Assembly (NCBI GenBank): GCA_964495785.1
Contig: CAZBXL010000001.1
Location: forward strand, 1 to 64,000
Direction of reading: 5' to 3'
Length of the DNA stretch: 64,000 nt
Source: RFSX01 sp964495785
GTDB taxonomy: Bacteria; Bacteroidota; Bacteroidia; Chitinophagales; Saprospiraceae
Shown here: positions 9,312-18,835 of the stretch, in pieces
Layout: every line of letters starts with the position of its first letter
How positions within the stretch are numbered: position 1 is the first letter of the stretch
The notes under the pieces: generated by a model
Databases searched by the model: none
What the model saw: the letters and a program-made list of their open reading frames with translations, nothing else
Told to the model about the DNA's origin: nothing
Translations under genes and position numbers: made by a program

Positions 9312-9312
9312 A

Positions 9313-11172
9313 ATGAAATACTTAGTAACGCTTACACTCGTCTTAATATCATATCTTAATTACGGGCAGTCAGATCGATGGCAACAAGAAGCCAACTATA
9401 AGATGGAGATAGATGTTGATGTAGAAAAATATCAGTTTACTGGAGAACAAACAATAGAGTATATCAATCACTCGCCTGATACACTTAATAAAGTTTTTTA
9501 TCACCTCTACTTTAATGCTTTCCAACCTAATAGTATGATGGATGTCAGGTCAAGAAATATATCTGACCCTGACAGAAGAGTAGAAAGCAGAATCTCAAAA
9601 TTAACTGAGAGTGAAATCGGTTATCAAAAAATAGAAAGCTTAGAGCATGATGGAAAAGCGACTACCTTCCACGTAGAAGGGACAATTTTAGAAGTTCAGT
9701 TGGCGAAGCCCATTATGCCTGGTAAGAAAGCTAAACTTAAGATGAAATTTAATGCTCAGGTACCTGTCCAAGTAAGACGTAGTGGGAGAGATAATGCAGA
9801 AGGTATCAGCCTTTCTATGTCACAATGGTATCCTAAGTTATGTGAGTATGACTATCAAGGATGGCATGCTAATCCGTACGTAGGTAGAGAGTTCTATGGC
9901 ATCTGGGGAGACTTTGATGTGACAATTAAGATAGATAGAAAATATACGGTAGCAGCGTCTGGACTTGTAGTAAACCCTGAAGACATGGGGCATGGTTATT
10001 CTGATAAGAATACAAAAAAGAAAAAACTTTTTGGTAAGTCTAAATTGACTTGGAGATTCAAGGCTGATAAAGTTCATGACTTTGTATGGGCAGCAGATCC
10101 TGATTATACTCATTTTTCTAAAGTGACTGATGCAGGAACGGTACTACACTATTTCTACCAAGAGAACGAAGCGACAAAAGAAAATTGGGAGAGACTGCAC
10201 ACAGCTATGAATGAAGCTGAAAAGTTTATGAATAAAAAATTCGGTAAGTATCCATATCCTACTTATGCATTCATACAAGGTGGTGATGGCGGTATGGAAT
10301 ATCCGATGGCCACGTTGATCACTGGTGAGAGAACATATGAAAGCCTCGTCGGTGTATCGATTCATGAGTGGATGCATAGCTGGTATCAGATGTTGTTAGG
10401 TACTAATGAGGCTCTGTATGCCTGGATGGATGAGGGCTTTACATCTCACGGTTCTGCAGAGGTTATGAATGAATTAAGAAAGAAAAAATTAATCAAAGGA
10501 GATTATGTAGATAACCCACATTATAATACCGTTAGAGGGTATTGTAGGTTTGCTAACTCAGGACGAGAAGAACAATTATCTATCCATGCTGATCATTTTG
10601 CTACGAATACAGCGTACAGTGTAGGTGCATATACCAAGGGCTCAGTCTTCTTAGAAGAGATCAAGTATATAGTAGGAGAGGAAGCATTCAATAAGGGCAT
10701 GTTGAGATATTATTATGAATGGAGATATAAGCATCCAAATCCAAATGATTTTATAAGAGTCATGGAGAAGGTGTCTGGATTAGAATTAGACTGGTTTAAA
10801 GAATACTTTGTATATACCACACGGAAGATTGATTATGCTGTATCAGATGTATCCAGTGATGGTGATATGACGATGATTTCTCTTAAGAAAGTAGGAGAGA
10901 TGCCTATGCCGATAGATCTTACTGTAGAACTTAGAGATGGTACGGTAATGAACTACTACATACCCTTACGTATGATGAGAGGTGAGAAGAGTGGAGATAT
11001 CTTTAGTGGACAACAAGTTCCTGACTGGCCATGGACGCATGCAGATTATACGATAGAAGTAGATAAGCCAATAAGTGAGATCAGTAAAGTTATGATAGAT
11101 GCTTCGGGAAGATTAGCAGATGTTGATATAGATAATAATGTATGGCCTCAAGAAGCGGAAATGAAGAATTAG
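9313..11172 (+). CDS. Exported M1-family zinc metallopeptidase
   Basis: With the start at 9313 the protein has 619 residues and a signal peptide (MKYLVTLTLVLISYLNYGQ). An in-frame ATG at 9289 would add eight residues before the signal and overlap the upstream gene, so it is less likely. The catalytic site is the gluzincin motif HEWMHSW (H351, E352, H355) with the third zinc ligand E374 in WMDEGF. The exopeptidase loop is GGMEYPM in place of GAMEN. M1 enzymes are aminopeptidases, and this exported Bacteroidota type probably works in the periplasm or outer membrane on peptides. The C-terminal portion is a beta-rich domain of the M1 type. No T9SS tail is seen. Confidence 0.92.
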   Translation: MKYLVTLTLVLISYLNYGQSDRWQQEANYKMEIDVDVEKYQFTGEQTIEYINHSPDTLNKVFYHLYFNAFQPNSMMDVRSRNISDPDRRVESRISKLTESEIGYQKIESLEHDGKATTFHVEGTILEVQLAKPIMPGKKAKLKMKFNAQVPVQVRRSGRDNAEGISLSMSQWYPKLCEYDYQGWHANPYVGREFYGIWGDFDVTIKIDRKYTVAASGLVVNPEDMGHGYSDKNTKKKKLFGKSKLTWRFKADKVHDFVWAADPDYTHFSKVTDAGTVLHYFYQENEATKENWERLHTAMNEAEKFMNKKFGKYPYPTYAFIQGGDGGMEYPMATLITGERTYESLVGVSIHEWMHSWYQMLLGTNEALYAWMDEGFTSHGSAEVMNELRKKKLIKGDYVDNPHYNTVRGYCRFANSGREEQLSIHADHFATNTAYSVGAYTKGSVFLEEIKYIVGEEAFNKGMLRYYYEWRYKHPNPNDFIRVMEKVSGLELDWFKEYFVYTTRKIDYAVSDVSSDGDMTMISLKKVGEMPMPIDLTVELRDGTVMNYYIPLRMMRGEKSGDIFSGQQVPDWPWTHADYTIEVDKPISEISKVMIDASGRLADVDIDNNVWPQEAEMKN

Positions 11173-11184
11173 TCAAACTGTGAT

Positions 11185-12069
11185 ATGAACAGACTCAGCA
11201 AGTTTTCTTGGTTAACTACTGCGGTTATACTTATAGCAGGATTCTTATTGTTAGATAGAGACATTGTTGATTATGGGTGGACATTCTTTTTAGTATTTCC
11301 CACATGTATCGGTTTTGCCATAGGAACCCACAGTAAAGAAAAGAAGGTGTTCTTATCTATGATTGTGGGAATATTGGTATTCATGGGATTCCTTTTAATT
11401 CTTGGGTTTGAAGGAATGGTTTGTGTCCTTATGGCCTTGCCATTATTTCTTATTATGGTAGGCATAGGTTACTTAGTCCAGTATAAGATTGTTAAGCGAC
11501 CTCCCAGAGAAAATACAGATATACTCATATCAATTACTCCACTCTTAATATTACTTCTATTGACCCCGATCGAGAGGATGATTGTCCCAGAACCTGAAGT
11601 TGTGAGTATAGTCAATACGGCCTATCTGGCATTTCCACCAGAAGCCGTCTTTGATGCTGTTAAGCAGATGGATCAATTGACTGCTGAGAAACCTCTAGGT
11701 CTCAAGATCGGCTTGCCATCTCCATATAAGTGTGAGTTGTATGCTGATACGATCGGTGCCCAAAGACACTGTTTCTTCAAGAAGGGAAAAATAATTGCAG
11801 AAATTACGGAATACGAGCGAGGAGAAATCCTTAAAATGGATGTTATAGATTATACCTTAACAGGTAGAAAGTGGTTTCAATTCGTAGATGCAACTTATGC
11901 AATGGAGGCTGATGGTGATGGTACACTAATAACACGTACAAGTTCGTACCGTTCTATCTTACATCCGCGATTTTACTGGCAGCCACTCGAGACATGGGGT
12001 ATAGAACAAGAACATACTTTTGTACTTAATAGTCTCAAGAAAAATTTAGTTGAGAATTCATATGAATAG
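11185..12069 (+). CDS. Membrane protein with C-terminal SRPBCC/START-like domain
   Basis: The 294-residue protein begins with four or five membrane segments (about residues 10-130). A soluble region of about 150 residues follows, starting NTAYLAFPPEAVFDAVKQMD and including ADTIGAQRHCFFKKGKIIAEI, ERGEILKMDVIDY and DGTLITRTSSYRSILHPRFYW. That pattern resembles SRPBCC (polyketide cyclase/START-like) lipid- or ligand-binding folds. It lies 12 bases after the M1 peptidase and 15 bases before the TonB-like gene, so it belongs to that operon. Function is unknown; binding a membrane-derived hydrophobic ligand is only a guess from the fold. Confidence 0.65.
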   Translation: MNRLSKFSWLTTAVILIAGFLLLDRDIVDYGWTFFLVFPTCIGFAIGTHSKEKKVFLSMIVGILVFMGFLLILGFEGMVCVLMALPLFLIMVGIGYLVQYKIVKRPPRENTDILISITPLLILLLLTPIERMIVPEPEVVSIVNTAYLAFPPEAVFDAVKQMDQLTAEKPLGLKIGLPSPYKCELYADTIGAQRHCFFKKGKIIAEITEYERGEILKMDVIDYTLTGRKWFQFVDATYAMEADGDGTLITRTSSYRSILHPRFYWQPLETWGIEQEHTFVLNSLKKNLVENSYE

Positions 12070-12084
12070 AATCACTCAAATAAT

Positions 12085-12884
12085 ATGAAAGCTATGAAAT
12101 TTTATCTTGTTTTATTTATTTTATTGGTAGCGTACTCGTCTGAGAGTAATGCACAATACTTAAATGAATCAAGTAAAAGATACTACAAGGAAAAATTAGA
12201 ACCCGATTCTAAATTGATAAAAGCTGCTGCTAATTATACAATAGAAAGAACCCCAGATAAAGTTTTCATTTATAAAAGGTATTATCCTGAAAATAAGATG
12301 ATCACACAACTTGAAACGAGTAATAATAATCAATTCAAGAAACTAAATGGTCCGTATATGGAAGCCTATGATGATGGGACAATTGTAGAAAAAGGACTTC
12401 TTGTTGATAATGTAAAAGAAGGATTTTGGATAGAAGATGTATTTCGATCAGGTTATTACAAAAATGGATATAAAGAAGGTCTATGGAAAGAGTTCAGTAA
12501 AGATTCAACTCTACTCTGCGAATGGAATTACGTAACGGGACAGTTAGATGGTTCTGCAATAAGATATGATACGACAGGTAAGGTGAGTCATCAATCTGAG
12601 TATAAAGCTGGGGCTTTGATTTCTACAACCAAGATGGTAAAACAAGAACTGCCAAAAATTTCAGGTTGTGAAGATCAAGGGTTAGATAAAGAAGCATATA
12701 GGGAATGTACAGATAAGAAGCTTATGAAAGCTGTCTATTCTGGATTAAAATACCCTTATAGAGCAAAAGTGAATGGCATTCAAGGGCAAGTCAAATTACA
12801 ATTTGTAGTGACGAAAACTGGCGAGATTACCGATGTCAAAGTGCTTAATGGCGTCTGCCAAGAAATTAAATACGAATGCCTAAG
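12085..12884 (+). CDS. MORN-variant repeat protein with TonB C-terminal domain, cut by gap
   Basis: About 266 residues are visible before the assembly gap. A signal peptide (MKAMKFYLVLFILLVAYSSESNAQ) is followed by three or four short repeats of the MORN-variant/YwqK type (LNGPYMEAYDDGTIVEKG, KEGFWIEDVFRSGYYKNG, YKEGLWKEF, LDGSAIRYDTTGKV). A TonB C-terminal domain follows (YPYRAKVNGIQGQVKLQFVV). There is a signal peptide rather than a retained anchor, so this may not be a classic ExbBD-coupled TonB. Roughly 35-45 residues of the C-terminal domain are missing in the gap. It ends the run CPBP, M1, SRPBCC. TonB_C fused to MORN variants is a recurring Bacteroidota architecture of unclear function. 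Confidence 0.75.
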
Positions 12885-12984
12885 NNNNNNNNNNNNNNNN
12901 NNNNNNNNNNNNNNNNNNNNNNNNNNNNNNNNNNNNNNNNNNNNNNNNNNNNNNNNNNNNNNNNNNNNNNNNNNNNNNNNNNNN
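12885..12984. other. Assembly gap (100 N)
   Basis: A second run of exactly 100 N. It removes the 3' end of the TonB-like gene on the plus strand and the last codons of the sulfatase on the minus strand. The two genes converge here, so little else need be missing, but the true gap size is unknown. Confidence 0.95.
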
Positions 12985-14287
12985 ACCTAATCTCATCTAA
13001 TTGCTCTAATAAGAAATTCAGTACTTCTTGATCGCTTTCAGTTAATGGCAACTGATTTGCGTTAAGCAAATTAGGATTCTCAAGAGGATTGGCCTCAAGA
13101 TTATAGAGCGCTTCTGTACCATCTTCAAATAAAATATACTTATGAGTTGCGTTCCTAATCGTAATATCTAAGCCTCCTGTGTTACTACCTGTTTCTGTGT
13201 AGACGACATCTCTTATGGGTGATATTTCATTGGTTAATAGTGGCTTGAAACTTTTGCTATCATTGATGTCAGAATTGGCTACACCAGCTATGTCAGCAAT
13301 AGTAGAGAATAAGTCAGTCGTATTTATCAATGCATCTTCTGTACCTCTTCGAGAGACTCCTGCGCCAGATATAATCATAGGCACATTAACACCACCTTGG
13401 TATACGGATCCTTTAGCACGTCTATTATTGTATTCTTGCACCACTTGCCCAGATGTACCATTGTCGCCTATAAAAATTATAATTGTATTCTCTCTTTCTT
13501 GTACTGCCATAGAGTTTAGAAGTCGGCCTATTTCAGTATCCATTGCTTCTATCATAGCTAAGTAATAGGGCAATGGATTAGCATCGATACTCGCTTGATC
13601 ATCTTGTAGATTTTCTCGATTATGTAATTCTGATGGGGGTAGGTGAAATGGAGTATGTGGTGCATTATAAGCTAACCAAAGAAACCAAGGATTGTCCTGA
13701 CCCTCGATCCATTCGATAGCTAAATCTGTAAATTTAGATGTAGCGTATTCAGTTGTGGTTGATGAAACTTCATTTTCTGTAAGACTCCATCTATTATACG
13801 ATTGGGCAGTACCACTCAGTAGTCCTGTATAATGTCCCACACCTAACTCGCGAGGGTGGGATGGATCTTGTGATAAGTGCCATTTACCTATGACGGCATG
13901 ACTATATTGAGAGTTATTGTTATCCAGATATCTTTGCAATGATAATTCGGAAGTAGATAAGATATCACCTACCTGAGTTACCCCTGTCCTAAATCCATAC
14001 TTGCCAGTAATGATACTTGATCGTGTCGGAGTACAAGATGGGTAAGACCATAGATTATTAAATTTGATACCCTCATTAATCATCTTTTCTAAGTTAGGCA
14101 TTTCGGGTTTTTCGATTCCAATATCATAGCCAGGCGTAGCATCTAATCCCATATCGTCAGCTATGATTAGTAGAATATTAGGTTTGTCAGATGTTATACC
14201 TGGGCCTACAGGACCTTCGTCAGAACATGAACTTGATAAGAAAATAAGGATAACAGTAAAGAGAAATATGTATATTTTTTGAGTCAT
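12985..14287 (-). CDS. Sulfatase-family lipoprotein, C-terminus in gap
   Basis: The protein (about 434 residues visible) has a lipoprotein signal peptide with Cys21 in FLSSSCSDE. The alkaline-phosphatase/sulfatase fold follows: metal-binding IIADDMG (D44, D45), the Cys-type sulfatase signature SCTPTRSSIITG with C85 (converted to formylglycine in active enzymes), GKWHLS, and FIGDNGTSGQ with the second metal site. It should hydrolyse sulfate esters, probably of a sulfated polysaccharide, from the periplasmic or surface membrane face. The visible end, LLEQLDEIR, is close to the family's natural terminus. No second sulfatase, SusCD pair or anaerobic maturase is nearby, so its substrate cannot be inferred. 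Confidence 0.9.
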
Positions 14288-14358
14288 AATTATGAGGTAA
14301 TTTATCTTAGACTAATTATTTTACTTAAGGATTAAAAACTCTTAATTTTTAGTTGAAC

Positions 14359-15336
14359 TTAGGTGTACGACATTGAGTTCTCCATAATTTCTAAGTTCTC
14401 ATTGACAGCATCATCGTAAGCATCTAATGTCTTAGTTTTTTTTATTCTTTTTATACATTTATGAGGCTCATTAAAAGTCATAGAAAAGTACTTCCAAAAT
14501 GAGAGCATCTTTTGAATGACAGCTTTATCGCCAGACAGTTTATTTATATATTCATTTAACAATGACTCATGAAATCTTTTAAATCTAAAGGTCCTATCTT
14601 CAGGATACTCTGTTTCATTATTTTTTATCATAGAAGGTAGAAAAGGATCTGATATCAGTCCTCTGCCGATCATCCAATGGTCAATGCTTGGGAAGCGCTC
14701 TGCCATTGCTCTATATCCTTGTACAGTCGTTATATCCCCATTGTAATAGAGTTTATGTCCAGTATGATCTAAGCATCTACTGAAGCCATCTAAATCAACA
14801 CCTCCGACATATAGTTGCTGACCTATCCGAGCATGTATACCTATGCTCTTGAGTGGATATTTATTAAGAGTTGGAAAAGCATGGATTATCTCTTCTGCAT
14901 TATGATAACCCATTCTCATTTTCATTGATATAGTAATGTCTGTCTCATCATGCACTCTTCCGAGGATATGATCTATTTTTTGAGGATCAACTATTAATCC
15001 TGAGCCCATACCTTTATTAGTGACCATCGGGTAGGGGCATCCGAGATTCCAGTTCAGTTCAGTATACCCCAAAGATCGAACATATTTGATGACAAAGATA
15101 AACTCATCAGCACTGCATGTCATGACTTGGGGTATGACGTGTATTGATTCATTGTTTTTGATATCAAGATCTCTCTGATAACCCGGTTTAATTTCAAACT
15201 TCCCATTGAGCCGGATATATGGAGCATAGTATGTATCAATACCTCCAAAATGCTTATGCAATGCATTACGGAATCTAAAATCTGTGAAACCCTGAAGTGG
15301 AGATGATATAAGAGTCGGTGACATAATAGGACACAA
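14359..15336 (-). CDS. tRNA-dihydrouridine synthase family protein
   Basis: The 325-residue TIM-barrel flavoenzyme shows ISSPLQGFTDFRFRNAL at the N-terminus. It also has NWNLGCPYPMVTNKGMGSGL with the conserved catalytic cysteine, ISMKMRMGY, IGIHARIGQQLYVGGVD, YYNGDI and IGRGLISDPFL. Dus enzymes use FMN and NADPH to reduce uridines in the tRNA D-loop. An ATG at residue 5 (MSPTLISSPL) is an equally good start. It is about 70 bases from the sulfatase gene and transcribed in the same direction. Which tRNA position it modifies cannot be read from the sequence. Confidence 0.93.
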   Translation of the reverse strand: MCPIMSPTLISSPLQGFTDFRFRNALHKHFGGIDTYYAPYIRLNGKFEIKPGYQRDLDIKNNESIHVIPQVMTCSADEFIFVIKYVRSLGYTELNWNLGCPYPMVTNKGMGSGLIVDPQKIDHILGRVHDETDITISMKMRMGYHNAEEIIHAFPTLNKYPLKSIGIHARIGQQLYVGGVDLDGFSRCLDHTGHKLYYNGDITTVQGYRAMAERFPSIDHWMIGRGLISDPFLPSMIKNNETEYPEDRTFRFKRFHESLLNEYINKLSGDKAVIQKMLSFWKYFSMTFNEPHKCIKRIKKTKTLDAYDDAVNENLEIMENSMSYT

Positions 15337-15413
15337 GGTAAGTATTTCTCATTTCCGCTTTTGAGATGAGAAAAATAAGTTCAAGGAATAATATATGGAG
15401 CCTAAGAGTTGTC

Positions 15414-16598
15414 TTATTTAGTTGAGAGAACTGTCTCTATCTTAATCTCACCTTCCAGTGTTTTATGTACAGGACACTTATCAGCAATCTCAACAAGTCG
15501 AGATCTTTGCTCATCATCTAAATCTCCTTCTACAATAAGGTGTCTCGTGATTAGTGTCGCATCAGATTGTTTAGACATTTCCAGATGTAATGTCGCTGTC
15601 TCCAACGGCCATTTTTTTCTATCCGCATACATACGTAAGGTCATTACTGTACATGCCCCTAAGCTACTAAGTAGATATTCATATGGGCCTGGCCCTAAGT
15701 CTCCACCTCCTAATGAGATAGGTTCGTCAGCAACCATATTATGTACTCCGGTGGCAATTTTAGTATGGTATTTATCTTTTCCTATCTGGACAGAAACCAT
15801 ATTCTCTTTTTTAAATTCTTGTGGAGCAGCCTCTTCTTTTGTGATGTTGAGGTACCTCGTACTCCATGAAGCTATCAATTCTCCGACATAAAGAGAATCT
15901 TCCTTACGAGTCAATAAATGATCTGCACCGTCTAATGAAACAAAACTCTTAGGATGCATTGCTGAGGTATATAGTTCTGCGGCATTATTTATGCCGACGA
16001 TGGTATCTTGAGGTGAATGCATAATCAGTAGCGGCTTCTTCAATGCTTTGATTGTAGACTTAGCATTTTTACTATTGATATCATCGAGAAACTGTTTTTT
16101 GATTTTAAATGGTCTTCCGCCGATATTAACTTCAGCGGCCTCATCTCCTTCGATGTGTGTTATCTGACTCTCAAATAAATGCCCAACATGATCAGGAGAA
16201 GAAGGAGCTCCTATAGTAGCAATAGCTTCTACGGATGGTATCTCACCAGCAGCAAATAATACCGCAGCCCCTCCAAGAGAATGTCCTATTAGAAGTTTGG
16301 GAGCTGCATAGTTCTCTCTTAGATAATCACTTGCTGCCACAAGATCATTAACATTAGAAGTGAAATTGGTGTCAGCAAACTCGCCTTCACTATCTCCTAA
16401 GCCTGTAAAATCAAACCTGAGTACTGCGATATTAGCTTCATTTAATGATCGAGCTATATTCTTGATTGCAGTTAGGTTTTTATTACACGTAAAACAATGT
16501 GCAAATATAGCATAGGCTTGAGTGCTACCTTTAGGGATCTCTAATTTGGCTGAGAGAGTGATGTTGTCAGAATTCTTAAAACTAATCTTTTGGCTCAT
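15414..16598 (-). CDS. Bifunctional alpha/beta hydrolase-OsmC fusion protein
   Basis: Residues 1 to about 250 form an alpha/beta hydrolase with AIFAHCFTCNKN (oxyanion region), RFDFTGLGDSEGEF, the nucleophile elbow LIGHSLGGAAVL, MHSPQDTIVGI (acid) and DGADHLL (catalytic His). Residues from about 265 to 394 are an OsmC/Ohr domain with GPYEYLLSSLGACTVMTLRMYA and DKCPVHKTLEG, carrying the two conserved cysteines of peroxide-reducing OsmC proteins. The fusion is a known family. The OsmC half is expected to reduce organic hydroperoxides; the hydrolase substrate is unknown. Start and length are normal for this architecture. Confidence 0.93.
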   Translation of the reverse strand: MSQKISFKNSDNITLSAKLEIPKGSTQAYAIFAHCFTCNKNLTAIKNIARSLNEANIAVLRFDFTGLGDSEGEFADTNFTSNVNDLVAASDYLRENYAAPKLLIGHSLGGAAVLFAAGEIPSVEAIATIGAPSSPDHVGHLFESQITHIEGDEAAEVNIGGRPFKIKKQFLDDINSKNAKSTIKALKKPLLIMHSPQDTIVGINNAAELYTSAMHPKSFVSLDGADHLLTRKEDSLYVGELIASWSTRYLNITKEEAAPQEFKKENMVSVQIGKDKYHTKIATGVHNMVADEPISLGGGDLGPGPYEYLLSSLGACTVMTLRMYADRKKWPLETATLHLEMSKQSDATLITRHLIVEGDLDDEQRSRLVEIADKCPVHKTLEGEIKIETVLSTK

Positions 16599-16675
16599 CC
16601 TGCAAGATTGTTATTTATTCTGAATTTTAAATGTCTCCTCTTTACATTTATACTATTAGTTGTTTTTCTATTGGA

Positions 16676-17347
16676 TTAGTCTCTATGTTTTTTAGATAGG
16701 TAAAACATATATTTTCCTATGATAATAGCTATCAATATTGTTAAGTAAAGTTGCCCACTGATACTTATAATTATTGTTATCCCTTTCGCAAATGGATGTA
16801 CAGGGTATATATCCCCAAAGCCTACAGTGGTCAGTGTGATAAAGCTGTAATATATGAAATCGTAGAGGGTATGACCATCAAGTATCGTAAATGCTCCAGG
16901 ATAGTACTTTTCAATAATGAAAAACAAAGGTGCTGATGCCAGACCTAAAGTTAAGTAACCTGATATGACTGCGTATATCCCGTTAGCATCTATAAATTTT
17001 TCGTGGAGGACAAATTTTATGAGATTTACTAATACGGTAATAAAAAAGCCTATTGTGAATATAGCATTGAGTAATTGTAGTTGTGAGACTACGTCAGATA
17101 GTATATGTGTAAGATAGGTGAGTGTACCAAGGATTATTAATACTATGAGATTACGTACATTGATGCTCGTATACAATGATCCCAAAAATATGACGATAAA
17201 ATATATTATATCAAAAAGTATAGATGCAGAATCAGATATGCTGTATAGAGGTGGGACTATAATTAGCAATATAACACTGATGAGGAACAGTATATATTTC
17301 GGATTAGAAAAATGATAACCTAACTTATTTTTGATTTTTTGAGGCAT
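16676..17347 (-). CDS. Two-pore-segment-type potassium channel family protein
   Basis: The 223-residue membrane protein has six or so hydrophobic segments. The last two flank a pore loop with the K+ selectivity filter TLTTVGFGDIYP, the ion channel family 2 (Ion_trans_2) signature. It has no cytoplasmic RCK or cyclic-nucleotide domain, so gating would come from voltage, membrane or partner proteins. It stands 44 bases downstream of the HMA-MauE gene on the same strand. Confidence 0.85.
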   Translation of the reverse strand: MPQKIKNKLGYHFSNPKYILFLISVILLIIVPPLYSISDSASILFDIIYFIVIFLGSLYTSINVRNLIVLIILGTLTYLTHILSDVVSQLQLLNAIFTIGFFITVLVNLIKFVLHEKFIDANGIYAVISGYLTLGLASAPLFFIIEKYYPGAFTILDGHTLYDFIYYSFITLTTVGFGDIYPVHPFAKGITIIISISGQLYLTILIAIIIGKYMFYLSKKHRD

Positions 17348-17390
17348 AGAATTCTAAAGTAGACATAATGATAATTAATTACCCAATTTC

Positions 17391-18122
17391 TCAAATCAAA
17401 TTTAATATCATGTAACCACTCATTATTATCATTAGTGCATCTTCGATAATAGTAACAGTACTCATAGGTAAGTCAAAGACTGCACCTAGACATGCACATT
17501 GAATTTTCTTTTTATTAAAGACACTCTGAAGTACACCTATGATAGAAATTGTCATAATTATAAATGCTGCGATATTTGTTGCTAATGGACAGCAATTAGT
17601 GAGATAAGCTAAACCTAAACCTAATTCAACAAAGGCATAAACGTAACCCCAATTTTTCCAGACTTTAGCAATGATATCGTAAGACATATAACTATTAGCA
17701 AAACCAGACAAGTCTAAGATCTTAAAGAAAGAAAAGACCAAAAAGAAACCTGCCATAAAGTGATGCATCCACTGCATACTATTAAAGCTGTCAGATAAAA
17801 ATTGTATTGTGAGTGTTACGGTAAGTATATATGCGAATATTAAAAATATAGGTTTGTACTGTGTTAGTCCTGCCGAGGTGTTTTCAGAACTTATGGCGTT
17901 AATGTGATTGCCGAGTGGCATAATAGAGTATTTAGGATCAGTGTCTTTTAGTTGTTTTTGAAGAGTGTCAATACTTACATGCTGGCTCATTTCTACAGTC
18001 GCAGTATCGGTTGCTTTATCCACATCTGCAGATAGAACATTGGGAGATTTTAGAAGAGAGGATTTTACTTTGGCGACACAGCTCATACAAGACATGCCTT
18101 CTATTTTATATTCGTGGGTCAT
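17391..18122 (-). CDS. HMA metal-binding domain fused to MauE/DoxX-like membrane domain
   Basis: Residues 1-70 are a heavy-metal-associated domain with GMSCMSC (C12, C15), like copper chaperones and P-type ATPase N-termini. From about residue 88 there are four or five membrane segments ending in KKKIQCACLG and DLPMSTVTIIEDALM, a pattern of MauE/DoxX-like redox-associated membrane proteins. Further cysteines are in LTNCCPLATN. Similar fusions occur in Bacteroidota. A role in moving a soft metal or electrons/thiols across the inner membrane is plausible but inferred. It is upstream of the K+ channel gene on the same strand; no copper ATPase or mer gene is near. Confidence 0.8.
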   Translation of the reverse strand: MTHEYKIEGMSCMSCVAKVKSSLLKSPNVLSADVDKATDTATVEMSQHVSIDTLQKQLKDTDPKYSIMPLGNHINAISSENTSAGLTQYKPIFLIFAYILTVTLTIQFLSDSFNSMQWMHHFMAGFFLVFSFFKILDLSGFANSYMSYDIIAKVWKNWGYVYAFVELGLGLAYLTNCCPLATNIAAFIIMTISIIGVLQSVFNKKKIQCACLGAVFDLPMSTVTIIEDALMIIMSGYMILNLI

Positions 18123-18206
18123 TGTATTTTATATGAGTTAGGGGATAAAGATAACTTGGGAGCACCTGTAGATGAATTGTATTATTACATATTTTAATTT
18201 CTAATT

Positions 18207-18515
18207 TTAGTTTAGGCTTATCTTTAATTCAAGATTTCCTCCAAGTCCAAATTCAACTATTTTTTTTAAAGTTGAAATTCTTACTTCTTTGATATTGTTT
18301 TCAATTTTTGAAATATAGGATTTAGTTGTACCTACTTTATCAGCAAGTTCTTGTTGTGTTAATCCAGATTTAATTCTTGCTTCACGAATCATATAACCAA
18401 GTTTGAATTCTTCATAAGCTTTTTCAAATTCATCTCTCTTACTTGTTCCTCTTTTGCCATAATACTTTTCTTTTAATTGATCAAGGCTTTTTGTATTTGG
18501 ACTTTTCTTGTTCAT
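18207..18515 (-). CDS. higA: HigA-like XRE antitoxin
   Basis: A small protein with a C-terminal helix-turn-helix of the XRE family: IREARIKSGLTQQELADKVGTTKSYISKIENN. Its reading frame overlaps the 3' end of the HigB-like toxin gene. I chose the ATG at 18515 (MNKKSPNTKSLDQL), giving 102 residues. The ATG at 18545 would extend it by ten Lys/Arg-rich residues and increase the overlap from 35 to 65 bases. Antitoxins of this type neutralise the toxin and repress their own promoter by binding a palindrome, which is present upstream of higB. Confidence 0.85.
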   Translation of the reverse strand: MNKKSPNTKSLDQLKEKYYGKRGTSKRDEFEKAYEEFKLGYMIREARIKSGLTQQELADKVGTTKSYISKIENNIKEVRISTLKKIVEFGLGGNLELKISLN

Positions 18516-18831
18516 ATTCTTTTCTGATTTTCTTTGCTTTGACAATCTCTGATTTAGGTATTTTTTGAGTTTTCTTTTGAAATCCGTTTATCGTTAGGAT
18601 TAAGTTGTCATTATCAAAGAATGACATAATTCTAAAAATATTTGATCCTAACTTAATTCTTACTTCATAAATTCCATCTTCTATATGTTTCAAATAAGTA
18701 ATTGGAACTACTTCTATTTCTTCGATGAGTTGGAATGTCCAGATTATTTTGTCTCTTACCTTGTTAGGTTGGGTATCAAGAAATTCAACCGTATAACCTT
18801 TATAGGTTCTTATTGTCCTGAATCTACCCAT
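18481..18831 (-). CDS. higB: HigB-like RelE/ParE-superfamily toxin
   Basis: The 116-residue protein has the phage-derived Gp49-like/HigB layout. A basic N-terminus is followed by EEIEVVPITYLKHIEDGIYEVRIKLGSNIFRIMSFFD and then NGFQKKTQKIPKSEIVKAKKIRKEY. Toxins of this family cleave mRNA on the ribosome. The toxin-first order with the XRE antitoxin overlapping downstream is typical of higBA. The ATG at 18829-18831 lies only five bases beyond a -7 promoter motif, so the transcript may have almost no leader. Confidence 0.88.
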   Translation of the reverse strand: MGRFRTIRTYKGYTVEFLDTQPNKVRDKIIWTFQLIEEIEVVPITYLKHIEDGIYEVRIKLGSNIFRIMSFFDNDNLILTINGFQKKTQKIPKSEIVKAKKIRKEYEQEKSKYKKP

Positions 18832-18835
18832 TATA

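Noticed and set aside
12866..12990. ORFs running through the N stretch as X residues
   Set aside because: The open frame across unknown bases is meaningless; the real C-termini of both genes are lost in the gap.
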